NCBI GenBank assembly: GCA_022843405.1
Contig: JALHNQ010000013.1
Location: 1-64,000, forward strand
DNA length: 64,000 bases
Source of the DNA: Methylocystis sp.
GTDB lineage: Bacteria > Pseudomonadota > Alphaproteobacteria > Rhizobiales > Beijerinckiaceae
Direction of reading: 5' to 3'
Each line of letters opens with the position of its first letter. The first letter of the stretch is position 1. This document shows, in pieces, positions 35,706 through 44,935 of the stretch. The notes under the pieces were generated by a model that was given only the letters and a program-made list of their open reading frames with translations, made no database searches and was not told the origin of the DNA. Position numbers and translations under genes: made by a program.

Positions 35706-36386
35706 TCACCAATCGATCGGCGACTGGCCGTGGGCGATCAGATAGTCATTCGCTTTTGAAAAATGTTTGCAGCCGAAAAAACCATTGTGGGCCGAAAGCG
35801 GCGACGGATGCGCGCATTCGAGCACGAAATGTCTGCGCCGGTCGATCCCTGCGCCCTTGCGCCGCGCATAAGAGCCCCAGAGCATGAAGACCACGCCTTC
35901 GCGTTCGCGCGACAGCGCGTGAATGGCGGCGTCGGTGAATTGCTCCCAGCCCTTGTTCTGATGCGAGCCGGCGGCGTTTTCGCGCACGGTGAGCGTGGCG
36001 TTGAGAAGCAGCACGCCCTGTCGCGCCCAGCGCGAAAGATCGGGATCGCGCGAGACCTTATGACCGAGATCGGCCTCGATTTCCTTGAAAATGTTTTGGA
36101 GCGAGGGGGGCGGCGGCGTATCGGCGCCGACGGCGAAGCATAGGCCGCAGGCCTGTCCGGCGCCGTGATAGGGGTCCTGCCCGAGAATGACGACTTTGAC
36201 CTTATCGAACGGACATTCGTCAAAGGCGCGAAAAATTTGCGACGCCGGCGGATAGATTCTGCGCGCGGCATATTCGTTGCGGACGAATTCTCGCAGCGCG
36301 CTGAAATAGGGCTGTTCGAATTCGCGCACGAGATGCTTGCGCCAGCTTTCTTCGATGCGAACAGGTTTGGTCACCGCGCTCCACAT
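35706..36386 (-). CDS. ung: Uracil-DNA glycosylase
   Basis: It removes uracil from DNA to start base-excision repair. The 226-residue family-1 enzyme has all hallmarks: VVILGQDPYHGAGQACGLCF (catalytic Asp and water-activating loop), PPPPSLQNIFKEIEADLG (Pro-rich loop), GVLLLNATLTVRENAAGSH (uracil-binding Asn), FMLWGSYARRKG, and CAHPSPLSAHNGFFG (the His/Leu intercalation loop). It is transcribed leftward, divergent from the methyltransferase gene; the truncated GST lies just beyond its 3' end. Confidence 0.97.
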   Translation of the reverse strand: MWSAVTKPVRIEESWRKHLVREFEQPYFSALREFVRNEYAARRIYPPASQIFRAFDECPFDKVKVVILGQDPYHGAGQACGLCFAVGADTPPPPSLQNIFKEIEADLGHKVSRDPDLSRWARQGVLLLNATLTVRENAAGSHQNKGWEQFTDAAIHALSREREGVVFMLWGSYARRKGAGIDRRRHFVLECAHPSPLSAHNGFFGCKHFSKANDYLIAHGQSPIDW

Positions 36387-36513
36387 ATGGCTTGCATTCA
36401 GCCGTTTCGACGTTCAAATGGAAGAGTTTGGACGCCGAAACCTGGTATGCGAATTAGGCGTAGGACGGGAGTCGACCATTGGCGCGCGCCAATGTCGAGA
36501 CTAAGGTTACGAC

Positions 36514-37479
36514 GTGGTCGTCAGATTTCAAACGCTCCGTCGCGCCGCGAGAGGGACATACCGGCGATTAGTCCCAGAGTCGCTTCAACTGAAGATTGGA
36601 CGCTACGAGCGAAAAATCGAATTCGATCCGCAATTCTATCGTAGCGGCAATCCTGACCTCGCGGCTTATTCGGACAGCGATCTCGCCAAGCACTTTATCA
36701 AGTTCGGGCAGCGGGAAGGAAGACTAGGCAGCCGGCGCGCAATCAAGAAGCATTTCGTTGAGCAGGTCGCCGCCGAAGCAAGCGTGCTTGAGATCGGCCC
36801 CTTCGTAAATCCGACCCTTAGCGGAGAGAACGTCAAATATTTCGACCTGTGCGACGCCAGCGAACTGGCACAGCGCGCGTCCGCCGTCGGATGGGTCCAG
36901 GGCCTGACGCCCGACATTCACTATGTGTCAAGCGAGGGCGACCTGTCCGTGGTGACGGAGACATTCGCCTGCGCGTTCAGCTCGCACTGCATCGAGCATC
37001 AGCCCGATTTGATCCGGCACTTCAATCAGGTCGAGAAGCTGCTCGATCGCTCAGGCAAGTATTATCTCATCGTGCCCGACAAGCGATATTGTTTCGACTA
37101 TGTTTTTGACGAAACTAGTGTCGACGAGATCAAGCAGGCGCATAAGGAAAGGCGCAGGAGACACAGCTTCCAAGCGGTCATCGAGCACCGCGCATTTGTG
37201 TCGCATAATGATCCGATACGGCATTGGATCGGGGATCACTGGGATGCAGAGCGCGAAGACAAGAAGGAGCGCTTGATCAGCGCCGCCAAAAAAGAATTCG
37301 CAACGGCCGATGGCGCTTACATCGATGTTCACGCCTGGCGCTTTACGCCCTGCTCATTCCTGCACATCGTCGAGAGTCTTTATGATTTGAAGTACACGAG
37401 ATTAAAGCCGACCAGGGTGTTCAACACGCCGCTTGGACATTTGGACTTTTGCGCAATCCTCGAAAAAGAAGAGGCGTGA
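36514..37479 (+). CDS. SAM-dependent methyltransferase with N-terminal glycan-associated repeat
   Basis: About 321 residues from a GTG at 36514 with AAGG upstream. An N-terminal motif FDPQFYRSGNPDLAAY followed by HFIKFGQREGRLGS resembles the YLxxNPDVAA...hFxxfGxxEGR unit found in polysaccharide-biosynthesis proteins. The methyltransferase fold follows: VLEIGPFVNPTL (SAM motif I), FDLCDA, and FACAFSSHCIEHQPDLIRHF (post-I/IV region), then YYLIVPDKRYCFDYVF. This suggests modification of a surface glycan or its precursor, but no glycan cluster surrounds it. GC is somewhat lower than that of the flanking genes. Confidence 0.78.
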   Translation: MVVRFQTLRRAARGTYRRLVPESLQLKIGRYERKIEFDPQFYRSGNPDLAAYSDSDLAKHFIKFGQREGRLGSRRAIKKHFVEQVAAEASVLEIGPFVNPTLSGENVKYFDLCDASELAQRASAVGWVQGLTPDIHYVSSEGDLSVVTETFACAFSSHCIEHQPDLIRHFNQVEKLLDRSGKYYLIVPDKRYCFDYVFDETSVDEIKQAHKERRRRHSFQAVIEHRAFVSHNDPIRHWIGDHWDAEREDKKERLISAAKKEFATADGAYIDVHAWRFTPCSFLHIVESLYDLKYTRLKPTRVFNTPLGHLDFCAILEKEEA

Positions 37480-37575
37480 CGTGTCGGTGCTCTCCAGAGC
37501 GCCCACCGAAAATCTTACAAGATCGATTGCGTCATTCGTCTTTGGCGCTTCCGAATGAAGGCGGCGCAATCACGC

Positions 37576-38895
37576 TCAATCCTGCAGCGGGCCCCAGGCG
37601 GGATCGCTCGCAAAGCTCGGCGTCGGCGCCTGTACCTCGGAACGGCCGAAGACGTCGACCATGTAGATTTTTGGTCCGCCGCCGCCGCCGGAGTCGCGAA
37701 AGAACATCAGGAAGAGGCCGTTCGGCGCCCAGGTCGGCCCTTCATTGTGAAAGCCCTCGGTGAGAATGCGCTCGCCGGAGCCGTCGGTCTTCATCACGCC
37801 GATCGCGAAATTGCCGCCGTTCTGCTTGGTGAAGGCGATGTAATCGCCCTTGGGCGACCAGACCGGCGTCGAATAGCGGCCGCCGCCAAAGGAGATGCGC
37901 TTCGCGTCGCCGCCTTGCGCGCCCATGATGTAAATCTGCTGCGAGCCGCCGCGATCGCTCTCGAAGACGATGCGCGAGCCATCCGGAGCGTAGCACGGCG
38001 CCGTGTCGATAGCGGCGGTGTCGGTCAGGCGCGTCGTCGTGCGCGAGCGCAAATCCATCGTATAGAGATTGGTCGTCGAGCCCTGCGACAGCGACATGAT
38101 GATCTTCTGTCCATCGGGCGAAAATCGCGGCGAAAAGGTCATGCCGGGAAAATTGCCGACGACTTCGCGCTGGCTGTTCTCGATATTCATCAACAGCACT
38201 TTCGGATCGCCGTCGGCGCCGAAGGACATGTAAGTCACGTCGAGCGAATTGGGGGAGAATCGCGGCGTGACGACGAGTTCGTCGCCGCGCGTCAGATAGC
38301 GAACATTCGCGCCGTCCTGATCCATCATCGCGAGGCGTTTGCGGCGCCTCTCCTTGGGGCCGGTTTCGTCGACGAACACGACTCGCGTGTCGAAGAAGCC
38401 TTTTTCGCCGGTGATGCGGGAGAAGACGGCGTCGGACAGGAGATGCGCAACTCGCCGCATATTGGCGGCTTCGGTCACATATTGCTGGCCGGCGACTTGC
38501 TCGCCCGTCGTCACGTCGAACAGCCGGAACTCGGTTTTCAGTCTGCCGTCGGCGGCGCGTTGCGAACGCCCGGTCAGCACGAATTGCGCGTTGACCGCCT
38601 TGAAGGCGGCGAGATCTGGCGCTACGTCCGGCGGCGCGGCGTTCGCCGGCAGCGCCGAGGGCTCAATCGGATTGAGGAACACCGAGCGCTTGAAATTATT
38701 GAGCGTCACCGACGTCACGGTGCGCGCGGCCTCGTCGCCGACAAAAGGCGCGACGGCGATATTGATCGGCTGAAAGCCGCCGCCCTTGAGATCGATGATG
38801 CGGCCGGCGCGCACCGACGAGGCGGGAAGCAATGGGGCGAAGGCCGCGCCGGCGACGAGGCCGGCGGCGGCGCGGCGGGTGATGCTGCGTGTCAT
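37576..38895 (-). CDS. tolB: Tol-Pal system beta-propeller protein TolB
   Basis: A periplasmic component that links TolA to Pal during cell division. It has 439 residues. The N-terminal leader [20 protein letters not shown] has a twin Arg before the hydrophobic stretch, so Tat export is possible. The N-terminal domain contains [15 protein letters not shown] and is followed by six beta-propeller blades with repeated [27 protein letters not shown] motifs. The C-terminus ends [14 protein letters not shown]. It is last in tolQRAB; pal does not follow as it commonly does but lies at 62.1 kb. Confidence 0.97.
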   Translation of the reverse strand: MTRSITRRAAAGLVAGAAFAPLLPASSVRAGRIIDLKGGGFQPINIAVAPFVGDEAARTVTSVTLNNFKRSVFLNPIEPSALPANAAPPDVAPDLAAFKAVNAQFVLTGRSQRAADGRLKTEFRLFDVTTGEQVAGQQYVTEAANMRRVAHLLSDAVFSRITGEKGFFDTRVVFVDETGPKERRRKRLAMMDQDGANVRYLTRGDELVVTPRFSPNSLDVTYMSFGADGDPKVLLMNIENSQREVVGNFPGMTFSPRFSPDGQKIIMSLSQGSTTNLYTMDLRSRTTTRLTDTAAIDTAPCYAPDGSRIVFESDRGGSQQIYIMGAQGGDAKRISFGGGRYSTPVWSPKGDYIAFTKQNGGNFAIGVMKTDGSGERILTEGFHNEGPTWAPNGLFLMFFRDSGGGGGPKIYMVDVFGRSEVQAPTPSFASDPAWGPLQD

Positions 38896-38998
38896 GGGCG
38901 AAATCTTTCCAGCATCGCCGTGAAGAAACCGTAACGCTTGCCGGCGATGGACATTCTAGGAGGGGACGAATCCGTTCACCTTGAACCACGCTGGTCAC

Positions 38999-40138
38999 TT
39001 AATTCGCATCCTGGAAGCGGATCGTGACCTCGCGCAGCGCCTCTTCATAATAGGGCATGAACTCGGGCGGAATCCGCATCGGGCTGCAGCGGCGCACCGC
39101 CTGCATCGCCTGTTCGCCGCGGGCATGTTCGGTCGGGCTCGACGAGGCGTTCAGCAGTTTGGGATGGCCTTCGAGGGCGCCGTCGCGCGACAGGTGGAAC
39201 TCCACGATCGGCGTATAGGTCTGCCCGCCAAGCGACAGGGCGGACGCCCAGCACGGGTAATAGTGATCGTGGATGTAGGCGGCGATGCGCGCTTCCATCG
39301 AGGCCGACATTTTTTCGGCCGCCCCCGTCGGCGCGCCGAGCGCGGCGGCCTGGGTCGCTCTGCCGGTCGCGGCCTTGCGCTGCGGCGCTTCGCGGCTCAG
39401 CAATTTCGAGATGCTGGCGGCGTCGAATTTTGACTGCGGAGCAATTTCGTCGCCCGACTTCGGCTTTGTTTCCTTGACCGCCTTTTCCGCCAATTCGCCG
39501 ATCGTCGGTTCAGGCTTGGGCTTTTCTTGCGCCTTCTTGCTGTCGAGGAGCTTCGCCACCTCGTCCAGTTTGAGCCGATCCTTCGGTTTTTCCGAATTCG
39601 CTGCGTCCTTCGCCGCATTGTCCGGCCGGGTTGGCGGCTTCGGCTTCACGACTTCGGCGTCCTCCGGCTCTTTAGCTTCTTTCTTTTCCGCTTCCGGCGC
39701 TGCGGCTTTAGGTTTCGCCGGTTTCGGCTCGGGCTGCTTTTCCTCGAGCTTGGGCGGCGGCTCCGGCTTCGGTGGCAGCGCGGCGGCGCGCTTGGGCGGC
39801 GTCGGCTCCGCCTCGTCGGCGGAAGGCTGCGGCAGCGGACGCGCGGGCGGGAGCGGCGTGGCGATGTCTTTCTTGGCTTCCGCGAGCGGCGGCTCCGGCT
39901 TCGTTTCGGCTTCGGGCGCGAGTTTGTCGACGCGCGGCGTCGGCTTGATCTCGCGCGCGGTTTTTTCTCCCTTCATAACCTGGGCGAATTCGCTGTCGGT
40001 GACGAGATCGACCGGAACCATCTCGACGGCGTCGTCGAATTTAGCGGCGTCAGAAAACAGGACGAGCGCCGCCAGAAGCAATCCGGCGTGGATTGCACAG
40101 GAGAGCGGAAGACCGGGTTCGGAGCGCGAAATTTTCAT
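38999..40138 (-). CDS. tolA: TolA-like energy-transducing protein
   Basis: It spans the periplasm from the TolQR motor to TolB/Pal. The 379-residue product has one N-terminal transmembrane helix (LSCAIHAGLLLAALVLFSD) and a very long Pro/Lys/Glu-rich domain (about residues 60-200: PKPEPPPKLEEKQPEPKPAK and similar). A second charged region containing KLDEVAKLLDSKKAQEKPKP follows. The C-terminal TonB/TolA domain is IAAYIHDHYYPCWASALSLG, PIVEFHLSRDGAL and AVRRCSPMRIPPEF. It lies between tolR and tolB. Confidence 0.94.
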   Translation of the reverse strand: MKISRSEPGLPLSCAIHAGLLLAALVLFSDAAKFDDAVEMVPVDLVTDSEFAQVMKGEKTAREIKPTPRVDKLAPEAETKPEPPLAEAKKDIATPLPPARPLPQPSADEAEPTPPKRAAALPPKPEPPPKLEEKQPEPKPAKPKAAAPEAEKKEAKEPEDAEVVKPKPPTRPDNAAKDAANSEKPKDRLKLDEVAKLLDSKKAQEKPKPEPTIGELAEKAVKETKPKSGDEIAPQSKFDAASISKLLSREAPQRKAATGRATQAAALGAPTGAAEKMSASMEARIAAYIHDHYYPCWASALSLGGQTYTPIVEFHLSRDGALEGHPKLLNASSSPTEHARGEQAMQAVRRCSPMRIPPEFMPYYEEALREVTIRFQDAN

Positions 40139-40149
40139 TTCCGCTCAGC

Positions 40150-40599
40150 TCACTTCTTCTCCTGCTCTGTCACCAGCGCGACTTTCTTGTAGCCCGCGCT
40201 TATGACAAGCGACATCACTTCGGCGACGCGGCCGTAATTCACCGCCTTCGAGCCGCGGACATAGATGCGTTCGTCAAAACCCTGCTTGGCGGCTTCCTTG
40301 AGCTTGTCGAGCAATTGCGTCGTCTCGACCGGCTGATCCATCAGATAGACCTGTCCCTTTTCGTCGATGGCAATCGAGACCGGCTTCTGGTCGATGTTGA
40401 GCGCGCCGGCTCTCGTCTGCGGAAGATCGACGGCGACGCCGGTCGCAAGCAGGGGCGCCGCCACCATGAAAATGATGAGCAGCACCAGCATCACGTCGAT
40501 GAACGGCGTCATGTTGATTTCGGCCATGGCGCCGTAGCGGGGCACGCCGCGACGCCGCCTGCCGCCCTTGCGTCCCGGAGCCGAGAGGGAAGCGCCCAT
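40150..40599 (-). CDS. tolR: Tol-Pal system proton-channel subunit TolR
   Basis: An ExbD/TolR-family inner-membrane protein of 149 residues. The conserved [20 protein letters not shown] contains the transmembrane segment with the proton-pathway Asp. A periplasmic domain follows ([20 protein letters not shown], then [20 protein letters not shown]). The N-terminus ([20 protein letters not shown]) is strongly basic, and an internal ATG just before AEINMTPF could also serve. It is 9 bases downstream of tolQ and 11 bases upstream of tolA. Confidence 0.97.
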   Translation of the reverse strand: MGASLSAPGRKGGRRRRGVPRYGAMAEINMTPFIDVMLVLLIIFMVAAPLLATGVAVDLPQTRAGALNIDQKPVSIAIDEKGQVYLMDQPVETTQLLDKLKEAAKQGFDERIYVRGSKAVNYGRVAEVMSLVISAGYKKVALVTEQEKK

Positions 40600-40608
40600 A
40601 TCCGCCCC

Positions 40609-41346
<738 letters not shown>

Positions 41347-41581
41347 GATTTGTCCTTGAGTCGGCAGGCGCTCTACGGCGGCTTGGGCTGCGACGCCCGG
41401 TCTATCGCCCGCAATTTGGCCATTTGTTGGGCTGCGATGCGCCGCACAACAAATCATAGCGGTGAGGCGTTAACAAGCCGTAAGGGTTAAGGAAAACTCT
41501 AAACGCCCCAGGGCCGGGCTTTGACAGAGCCTTAGGGATCACGGAATCATCTGGATGCTGCCGGCATGCTATAGCGGCGGC

Positions 41582-42550
41582 TCACTCGTCGAGCCGCCAA
41601 ATCCACCAGCCCTTGTGCTGATAGACGAGAGAAAATCGCGTCAGCGGCGCGGGCAGGGAGGTGGAAAACGGCAGCAGCCGCGCAATCAGCCGGTCGTCGT
41701 CGCTCTTGCGCGTGAAATAATGCAGGCGCGTCGCGCCGCCGATCGGTTCGACGGCGAAGCCGCTTTCGATCTTCTCGTCGCGCAGCCATTGCTGCGCGGA
41801 TTTGATCAGCCCGTGCGAAACGCCGGTCGCGGCGAAATCCTTATAGGCGATCGAGAGCTTTTGCGGCTTTGCTGCGGCGAGCCTCCATGCGTCGGAGATG
41901 CGCAGGGCGACATAGGTGGGCTTGCCGTCGGCGAGCTTTTTCAACGCCTCGCTCGCGCGCGCTTCGTCGGCGTCGAGCAACGCGTCGATAAATAGTGTGA
42001 AGCTGTTCGCTGACGAGGTCTGGACTCCCGCGCCCCAGCGCGCGCGCTCAATCGCCCCCGCAGCCGACCAGGACGCCGGCAACAACAGGCCGCGCGCCTC
42101 TGCATCGTCGAGCGGCGCGGTGCGCCCTGCGACAAGACGGATGGCGGGCGAAAGGTCCCACCATGCGAGGACGACGGCGTCTTGCGGAACATGTTCGCGG
42201 ATCGCGGCGAGCACTTTCGCAAGATCGGTTGCGGAGACGTCAGAGAAAAAGATCGGCTCCGTCACTTCATTGCGCCATGTGAGCGGCGTCAGCCGGCCGG
42301 AGTCGTCGCGGGCGACGACGCCGGCGGCGAGGGGACGCCGCTCGTCCTTCGCCGATACTTCGATTTGCTGAAGGCGCTCGGCTGGAAGCCCGAAGCCTTC
42401 GACATCCTTCGCCGCTTCCGCCGAAATCGGCGCGAGCCGCGCCTCAAATGGAATCGTCGGATTGAGGCCGGCGTAGATCGCCCAGCCGATGAGGGCGAAG
42501 CCGAAGACGATGAGCGCGACGCCGGCGATAAGCCGAATGCGGGGAGTCAT
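41582..42550 (-). CDS. haoB: HaoB-like protein associated with hydroxylamine oxidoreductase
   Basis: A 322-residue protein with one N-terminal transmembrane helix (LIAGVALIVFGFALIGWAIY) and a periplasmic domain rich in Trp and acidic residues (VVLAWWDLSPAIRLVAGRTA, WGAGVQTSSANSFTLFIDAL, KPTYVALRISDAWRLAAAKP, ending YQHKGWWIWRLDE). It matches my recollection of HaoB, which follows haoA in ammonia oxidisers and methanotrophs. Its precise function is unproven (maturation or electron transfer have been suggested). It lies 295 bases downstream of haoA on the same strand, and the gap is filled with palindromic repeats. Confidence 0.8.
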   Translation of the reverse strand: MTPRIRLIAGVALIVFGFALIGWAIYAGLNPTIPFEARLAPISAEAAKDVEGFGLPAERLQQIEVSAKDERRPLAAGVVARDDSGRLTPLTWRNEVTEPIFFSDVSATDLAKVLAAIREHVPQDAVVLAWWDLSPAIRLVAGRTAPLDDAEARGLLLPASWSAAGAIERARWGAGVQTSSANSFTLFIDALLDADEARASEALKKLADGKPTYVALRISDAWRLAAAKPQKLSIAYKDFAATGVSHGLIKSAQQWLRDEKIESGFAVEPIGGATRLHYFTRKSDDDRLIARLLPFSTSLPAPLTRFSLVYQHKGWWIWRLDE

Positions 42551-42591
42551 GTGCGCCTAACTATCAGAGTTCCGATTTTTCCGGCGCCCGA

Positions 42592-42688
42592 ATGTCATTC
42601 CCGCGGAAGCGGGAATCCAGAGCAACAGCCATATGTTTCGATGAAGGCCCCTGGATTCCTGGTCGCGCTTCGCGCGGCGGGAATGACA
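42592..42688. repeat. Family-C palindromic repeat pair between haoA and haoB
   Basis: TGTCATTCCCGCGGAAGCG begins the left arm, and a right arm ending GCGCGGCGGGAATGACA inverts it, with GGAATCCAG/CTGGATTCC blocks inside. The spacer contains CATATG. Confidence 0.85.
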
Positions 42689-42711
42689 ATCGCGTTTTCA
42701 ATGCAAGAATG

Positions 42712-42828
42712 GCGTCATTGCGAGGAGCTTTATTCGAAGTCGGGTATACCCGACTTCGCAAAATGCGACGAAGCAATCCAGAGCCGTGGGCGCGATTCTG
42801 GATTGCTTCGCTGCGCTCGCAATGACGG
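42712..42828. repeat. Family-C repeat pair with nested palindrome
   Basis: CGTCATTGCGAGGAGC and GAAGCAATCCAG on the left are inverted on the right as CTGGATTGCTTC and GCTCGCAATGACG. Inside the left loop (about 42735-42758) sits an extra perfect 24-base palindrome with core AAGTCGGGTATACCCGACTT, absent from the right arm. Confidence 0.85.
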
Positions 42829-42844
42829 CCTTGACGCAGTTCTC

Positions 42845-44554
42845 TCACTCGCCCTTGCGTCCGCGTTGCATCAGCAGGCCGGCGCCGGCAAGTATGGCGA
42901 GCAGCCCGAGACCCCCAGCCCAAGCGCGGCGCGTCGGCGAATCAAGATCGAGGTCGCCGCGCTTCTGGCCGCCGATGCGCTTCAGCTCGGCGCGAATTTC
43001 CGCGGCCTCGCGCAGCTTCGTATCCTCGTCGTTGATCTTCGCCGCCGCGCCGATGAGTTGCGACCAGCCTTCGGTATAGGTGTAGCCGCCGGGGTTCATA
43101 TGGGCGAGCCCCTTATAGTGCTTGATCTGATGATGCTCCCACATATCGGCGAAGACATATTCGATGGCGCTCGGATTATTGCCCTTTTGCCAGAACAGCT
43201 GGAAGAAGCCGCCGGCATCGTCCTTCTCGGGCGGCGGCGGCGGCGGACGGTTCGTCGTCTGACCCGGCAGCAATTTGTCGGCATAGAGTTTCGCCACCAC
43301 GCTGCGCGACTTTTCGGTGATCTCGAGGCCGGAGACGATCCCCTTATCCATGCCGTCGAGATAGGCGCGGGCGAAGCGGTCTGAGTGACAGTTAGAGCAG
43401 GTCGAGACCCACGACTCCTTGCGCTGCGTGAACCAGGGGTGGTTGAGGTTCTCCGCGATCTTCGGCATCGGGACAAAGGCCCAGCGCGACTTGCGCACCA
43501 TATTGTGCGTGAACTTGCCCTGATACTCCATGTGGCAGAAGGCGCAGGTCGGGGCGTTCATCTTGCCCTTTTCCATCGCGTCGGCGAGACGGACGTTCCA
43601 GTCCCAGGTATCACCGCGGGTCTGATAGATCGTGCCATGCTTCGAGAGCATGTAGCCCTCGAACTCATTGTGATCGACGCCATTGTGGCAGATCGCGCAG
43701 GCTTGCGGCTTACGCGCCTGCACGGCCGAGAACTCGTGGCGCGTGTGGCAGGAGTTACACGTCGTCTGCGGCGTATGGCAGAAGGTGCAACCCTCCGCGA
43801 CTTCGCGCTGCTCCATCGCCGCCCACACGGCATTCTCGACATTGGCCTTCATCGATAGCGCATGTGAGGGATGGCCCGGCTGCCATTGATCCTGCGGCCA
43901 AGTGAAAGTGTCGCGCTCGGACTCGCGCTCCGCGAATTGCTGCACATGGCATTGTCCACAGGCGGCGGCGTCCGGCATTCTCAATTCAGTCTTGTGCTGG
44001 CCATGGTCCTTGCCGACTCCCATATGGCAGTCGATGCAGCCGACGTCTTTAAGCGTTTCGCCGCTCTTGAGCGTTCTCATCGAACGGAGGTTGTTCTCGA
44101 CCTCCGCGATCATCGCCTTTTTATAGGCGCGCGGATCGGAGTCGGAGAGATTGCGGATCGCGTCGAGATTGCCATGCACGCTGCCCTTCCAGCTATGCGT
44201 CCAGCCTGGCGTGACCTGGCTGTGGCACTCGACGCAGTCTGCGCGCTTGGCGTCGATGTCGATCGTCTGCGGCGGCTGATAGAAATCATGCGGATTGAGA
44301 TATTTCGAGATCGGGATCGGCTCCCAATATTTCGAGAGCGAGCCTTTGCCGGCGCCTTGCGATTCGTCGTAGTAGCGCTTGGTCAGCGCGTCGTAGAGTT
44401 CTTTTGGCGAAGCGGTTTTCGCAAGGCCAAGCGCCTTGAAGGTTTCGTCGGGCGTCTCGGCTAAGGCCGGCGCGCCGACGGCAATGGTCAGGGCGAACGC
44501 GACACTCGGCGCGAGGCGAGCCGCATAAGCCAAAAACTTCTTGAAACTCGGCAT
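42845..44554 (-). CDS. haoA: Hydroxylamine oxidoreductase, octaheme cytochrome c
   Basis: A periplasmic enzyme oxidising hydroxylamine. It has 569 residues, with a signal peptide cleaved near residue 32 (GAPALA-ETPDETFKALGL). Exactly eight CxxCH heme motifs begin at C107, C173, C199, C256, C266, C286, C337 and C386. KHYKGLAHMNPGGYTYTEGW (478-497) carries Tyr493 in the TYTEGW context, which corresponds to the tyrosine cross-linked to heme P460 in Nitrosomonas HAO. Other shared blocks are YWEPIPISKYLNP and NCHTRHEFSA-type CNSCHTRHEFSA. A C-terminal hydrophobic helix (AWAGGLGLLAILAGAGLLMQ) predicts membrane anchoring. In methanotrophs it detoxifies hydroxylamine from ammonia co-oxidation. Confidence 0.96.
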   Translation of the reverse strand: MPSFKKFLAYAARLAPSVAFALTIAVGAPALAETPDETFKALGLAKTASPKELYDALTKRYYDESQGAGKGSLSKYWEPIPISKYLNPHDFYQPPQTIDIDAKRADCVECHSQVTPGWTHSWKGSVHGNLDAIRNLSDSDPRAYKKAMIAEVENNLRSMRTLKSGETLKDVGCIDCHMGVGKDHGQHKTELRMPDAAACGQCHVQQFAERESERDTFTWPQDQWQPGHPSHALSMKANVENAVWAAMEQREVAEGCTFCHTPQTTCNSCHTRHEFSAVQARKPQACAICHNGVDHNEFEGYMLSKHGTIYQTRGDTWDWNVRLADAMEKGKMNAPTCAFCHMEYQGKFTHNMVRKSRWAFVPMPKIAENLNHPWFTQRKESWVSTCSNCHSDRFARAYLDGMDKGIVSGLEITEKSRSVVAKLYADKLLPGQTTNRPPPPPPEKDDAGGFFQLFWQKGNNPSAIEYVFADMWEHHQIKHYKGLAHMNPGGYTYTEGWSQLIGAAAKINDEDTKLREAAEIRAELKRIGGQKRGDLDLDSPTRRAWAGGLGLLAILAGAGLLMQRGRKGE

Positions 44555-44671
44555 GCGTCCTCGCCCCTTCCGCGTCTGGCTGTATTCTCGGCTCCGGGAC
44601 GGCGAGCGGAAAGAACCACAGGTCCCGCCGCCGATGAGGCCAGCTCATCCGCCAGGGCGATTGGGTGAAGG

Positions 44672-44850
44672 GCCTCCTCATCCTGAGGAGCGTGCGCAGC
44701 ACGCGTCTCGAAGGACGAGGAGGCCCGCTTCCCGTTTCCTTACCCTCGTCCTTCGAGACGCCGCCTTCGATCTCGGGCTTGCCCGAGATCGACATTAAAA
44801 TTCGCAAGTCGGGTAAACCCGACTTGCGGGCGGCTCCTCAGGATGAGGGT
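44672..44850. repeat. Inverted family-B repeats, one with nested palindromes in its loop
   Basis: Copy 1 (44672-44723): CTCATCCTGAGGAGC, GTGCGCAGCAC, GTCTCGAAGGACGAGGAGG. Copy 2 (44743-44850) is inverted, but its loop is expanded by about 60 bases holding two further palindromes with cores ATCTCGGGCTTGCCCGAGAT and AAGTCGGGTAAACCCGACTT. The whole 381-base gap upstream of haoA (44555-44935) holds only these repeats. Confidence 0.85.
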
Positions 44851-44935
44851 AAGGAAACAATCCTTCACCCGACTGCCTGACCCATCGCCCCAGCCGCTCG
44901 TCAAGGCGTTTCGCGACGATAAATGAAGAGAGGTC

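Noticed and set aside
42551..42844. CRISPR-like appearance of repeated elements between haoA and haoB
   Set aside because: The elements are inverted palindromic pairs of different families without regular spacing or unique spacers; no cas genes in the window.
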